From positions 1-44,795 of the forward strand of contig NZ_CANBCQ010000020.1 of NCBI RefSeq assembly GCF_947367125.1: a DNA stretch of 44,795 bases. The letters are read 5' to 3'. A model generated the notes under the pieces. It made no database searches and was not told the origin of the DNA. It saw nothing but the letters and a program-made list of their open reading frames with translations. Positions 42,869 to 44,795 of the stretch are shown here, one piece after another (within the stretch, counting starts at the first letter, position 1; every line of letters begins with the position of its first letter). Made by a program: the position numbers and the translations under genes. This stretch comes from an uncultured Lactobacillus sp. (GTDB lineage: Bacteria; Bacillota; Bacilli; Lactobacillales; Lactobacillaceae).

Positions 42869-43513
42869 GTCGTCAAAGGTTGCAGCAAAACTATCACCAT
42901 CGATTAGCATTCTTTTAGCATTGACAGCATACCAATAAGGAATAACTTCAGTGCCATTTTCTTGCTCTAATTCACAGTCGGCCATTTTTAAAATTTGGTC
43001 TAAATTTTTAGCACTGACGTTAGGGTAGAGCTTCAGTAAAGCTTCTTGAGTAATGCCACTTTGTTTAAAGCCACTAGTGGGATAATTGGCAGAAAAAATA
43101 TCAGAAAAATCATCTAAGTCATATCTAGGCTTAAATTCTTCATCAAAGTATTTGATTTCGATGTTTTCAATTTCCATAAAGGCACCAAGTTGTTTTGCCA
43201 TGTAAGGGAATTTATTAGCTAGTTGTTCAACAGTAAAATCATTGTTTGCTTTAGTTTGTGCATTGGGATGCAGTTTAAGCCAAGCTTCACGTATATTATG
43301 ACTATCTTTTCTTTCAATAAGAAGGTCTTTGACTTTTTGAATAGCTGCATTGTGTCTGTTTACGGCTTTTTGCCAGTCTAATCGATTAGGATATAACTGT
43401 CTATAGCGGACAGGCAAGGGATGATTGATTGCGTTGTAGATAAAATTCAGCTTGTCAGTGGTATAAGAAGTTAGTTCATCGTCACGCCACATTAATTCAT
43501 AGTAAGAACTCAT
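42866..43513 (-). CDS. Conserved-looking protein of unknown function
   Basis: The 215-aa soluble, acidic protein starts at ATG 43513 behind GAAAGGTG. The N-terminal half is rich in aromatic and basic residues (SYYELMWRDDELTSYTTDKL, NHPLPVRYRQLYPNR). The C-terminal half has an acidic stretch (YDLDDFSDIFSANYP). No signal peptide, membrane span or catalytic motif is visible, and no family is recognised. It is convergent with thrB and divergent from the YitT-like gene. Confidence 0.6.
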   Translation of the reverse strand: MSSYYELMWRDDELTSYTTDKLNFIYNAINHPLPVRYRQLYPNRLDWQKAVNRHNAAIQKVKDLLIERKDSHNIREAWLKLHPNAQTKANNDFTVEQLANKFPYMAKQLGAFMEIENIEIKYFDEEFKPRYDLDDFSDIFSANYPTSGFKQSGITQEALLKLYPNVSAKNLDQILKMADCELEQENGTEVIPYWYAVNAKRMLIDGDSFAATFDD

Positions 43514-43683
43514 GAAAGACACCTTTCTATTTGGATAGACTAATTAATATTAACTGAATAGTATCATTTTTGGTCCCGTTTAACAAAAGTGATAAAAATG
43601 TCTATTTAGATTGGTCAGAAGCAAAACTTTTGTTAAAATTAATGTGTTTACTATTAGTATTTGCTCAAAGGATTTGACAAATT

Positions 43684-44562
43684 ATGGATCAACTTGATAA
43701 GTTCAACCGACGCTACAATTTTCTTTCAAAATTGTCAGCTGCCTTCTTTTATTCAATTGCGGTTGCAGTTGCCCTGAACTTTTTTTGGACGCCGGGGCAT
43801 ATGTACTCGTCAGGAATCACGGGTTTTGCGCAGTTAATTAATACTGTAAGTGAAAGATATCTACCGTTTACGTTATCAACATCAATGATGTACTTTCTTT
43901 TGAACTTCCCTTTATTTATATTGGCTTGGTTCAAGATAGGGCATAAATTTACTTTCTTCACCATCGTTGCTGTTGTTCTGGGTTCTATCATGATGCACGC
44001 TATTCAACCTTGGCAAATGCACCTGGATCCACTGGTTTGTGCGATTTTTGGTGCTTCAATCAATGGTATTGGAACTGGGATGGCATTGAAAAATGGTATT
44101 TCAACTGGTGGATTGGACATTATTGGGATTGTAATTAGGCAAAAAACGGGCATTAGTTACGGAAAATTTAATATTTTTATTAATTTGATTATTATCGCTG
44201 CTGCGGGATGCATGTTTGGTTGGACACGTGCTCTTTATTCCGCCTTGACTATTTTTATTAATGGGCGAGTAATTGACGCGGTTTACACCCAACACCAGAA
44301 GATGCAAGTAATGATTGTTACTCAGCATCCCCAACATATTATCGATGGTATTCAAAACCGGATGCATAGAGGAATTACCATTTTGCATGATGCTGAAGGT
44401 GCATATAGTCATATTGAAAAGACTGTTTTGATTACAATCATTGATCGTTACGACATGTACGATATTCGGCAAATCGTACAAAAATCTGACCCTTATGCAT
44501 TTATGAGCGTAAGTGAAGTAGAGAAGGTCTACGGAAGATTCAAAGAGCAGGAGATTGTATAA
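43684..44562 (+). CDS. YitT-family membrane protein (DUF161/DUF2179)
   Basis: The 292-aa protein has five or six membrane helices in residues 20-195. DUF161 repeats show as SSGITGFAQLI and NGISTGGLDIIGIVIRQKTG. A cytosolic DUF2179 domain follows at about 215-275 (MQVMIVTQHPQHIIDGIQNR, RGITILHDAEGAYS). YitT proteins are widespread in Firmicutes, with no firm biochemical role. AAAGGATTTGACAAATT precedes the ATG. It has a strong terminator. Confidence 0.9.
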   Translation: MDQLDKFNRRYNFLSKLSAAFFYSIAVAVALNFFWTPGHMYSSGITGFAQLINTVSERYLPFTLSTSMMYFLLNFPLFILAWFKIGHKFTFFTIVAVVLGSIMMHAIQPWQMHLDPLVCAIFGASINGIGTGMALKNGISTGGLDIIGIVIRQKTGISYGKFNIFINLIIIAAAGCMFGWTRALYSALTIFINGRVIDAVYTQHQKMQVMIVTQHPQHIIDGIQNRMHRGITILHDAEGAYSHIEKTVLITIIDRYDMYDIRQIVQKSDPYAFMSVSEVEKVYGRFKEQEIV

Positions 44563-44580
44563 GTAATAAATAGTTAATGA

Positions 44581-44607
44581 AACAGAAGCAAAGTTGCTTC
44601 TGTTTTT
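44581..44607 (+). terminator. Terminator after the YitT-family gene
   Basis: AACAGAAGCAA and TTGCTTCTGTT form an 11-bp stem followed by a T run. The remaining 44608-44795 is AT-rich. Nothing was recognised in it. Confidence 0.85.
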
Positions 44608-44795
44608 TGTTTATAATCAAATAGCTTATACCTCTATACATAATAGCATTATTTTATATATTTCTTATAGGAATAACTGATTATATATTATTTTGTGCAT
44701 TTTATTAATACTAAGTCGGAAACTGTCAAATCTTTTGTGTAAATAGATCTTTCTCGTAAATTGATTTTTTAATTATTTATTTAATCAAAGTAGGA

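Noticed and set aside
44608-44795. Possible gene or regulatory element at the right edge
   Set aside because: AT-rich with stops in all frames and no hairpin or promoter pair that stands out; nothing can be supported.

Overview
The window is low-GC Firmicutes DNA and most resembles Lactobacillus of the acidophilus/helveticus/crispatus cluster. Evidence for this: a lactobacillal S-layer-anchoring (SLAP) C-terminus at the left edge, a 28-bp type I-E CRISPR repeat of the kind known from that cluster, a T-box leader, CcpA (cre) sites, and typical strong Shine-Dalgarno sites. The species assignment is inference. No tRNA or rRNA gene was seen.

Layout. 1-195: end of a SLAP-domain protein. 200-1630: a dense intergenic patch the gene-length ORFs do not explain. 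It holds a 29-aa hydrophobic peptide gene on the minus strand, a divergent small RNA that could pair with its start codon, two copies of one terminator hairpin, and a plus-strand operon (49-aa cationic membrane peptide, 30-aa membrane peptide, 69-aa HTH protein) behind a perfect palindromic operator. 1728-5436: sortase, recJ, apt. 5520-7640: an OppA-like lipoprotein behind a T-box. 7813-8811: a LacI regulator. 8880-12054: a decayed island with a frameshifted JetD-like (Wadjet) gene, DUF3800-like debris and another broken gene, followed by a 7-repeat CRISPR array with no cas genes in the window. 12120-18453: RclA-like flavoprotein, MupG, a BI-1 family membrane protein, a small secreted protein and a P-type proton ATPase. 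18583-22308: a LysR regulator, then a collapsing arginine deiminase operon (arcA, arcB and arcC all broken) that still has a perfect cre site, then an apparently intact citX. 22429-27526: Eis-like acetyltransferase, a small membrane protein, a LysR effector-domain-like protein, a secreted protein with a cre site over its start, an ABM-domain protein and an APC permease. 27816-32167: an Asn-rich coiled-coil protein and a pair of ABC exporter halves. 32211-37661: a GNAT-like protein, an RpiB/LacA/LacB pseudogene, a membrane protein, a broken NTF2-like gene, a PLD-nuclease/P-loop ATPase fusion and a histidine phosphatase. 37739-42839: threonine biosynthesis, with thrC-aspartate kinase diverging from hom-thrB. 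42866-44562: an unknown protein and a YitT-family membrane protein.

Genes that work together: aspartate kinase, homoserine dehydrogenase, homoserine kinase and threonine synthase cover four of the five steps from aspartate to threonine. Only aspartate-semialdehyde dehydrogenase is absent here. The two ABC halves probably form one heterodimer. The arginine deiminase genes can no longer work as a pathway.

The best candidates for something undescribed are (i) the small-peptide/small-RNA patch at 370-1500, which reads as a type I toxin-antitoxin-like module beside an operator-controlled micro-operon, and (ii) the single-gene PLD-ATPase fusion at 34622-36937, a plausible defence effector.
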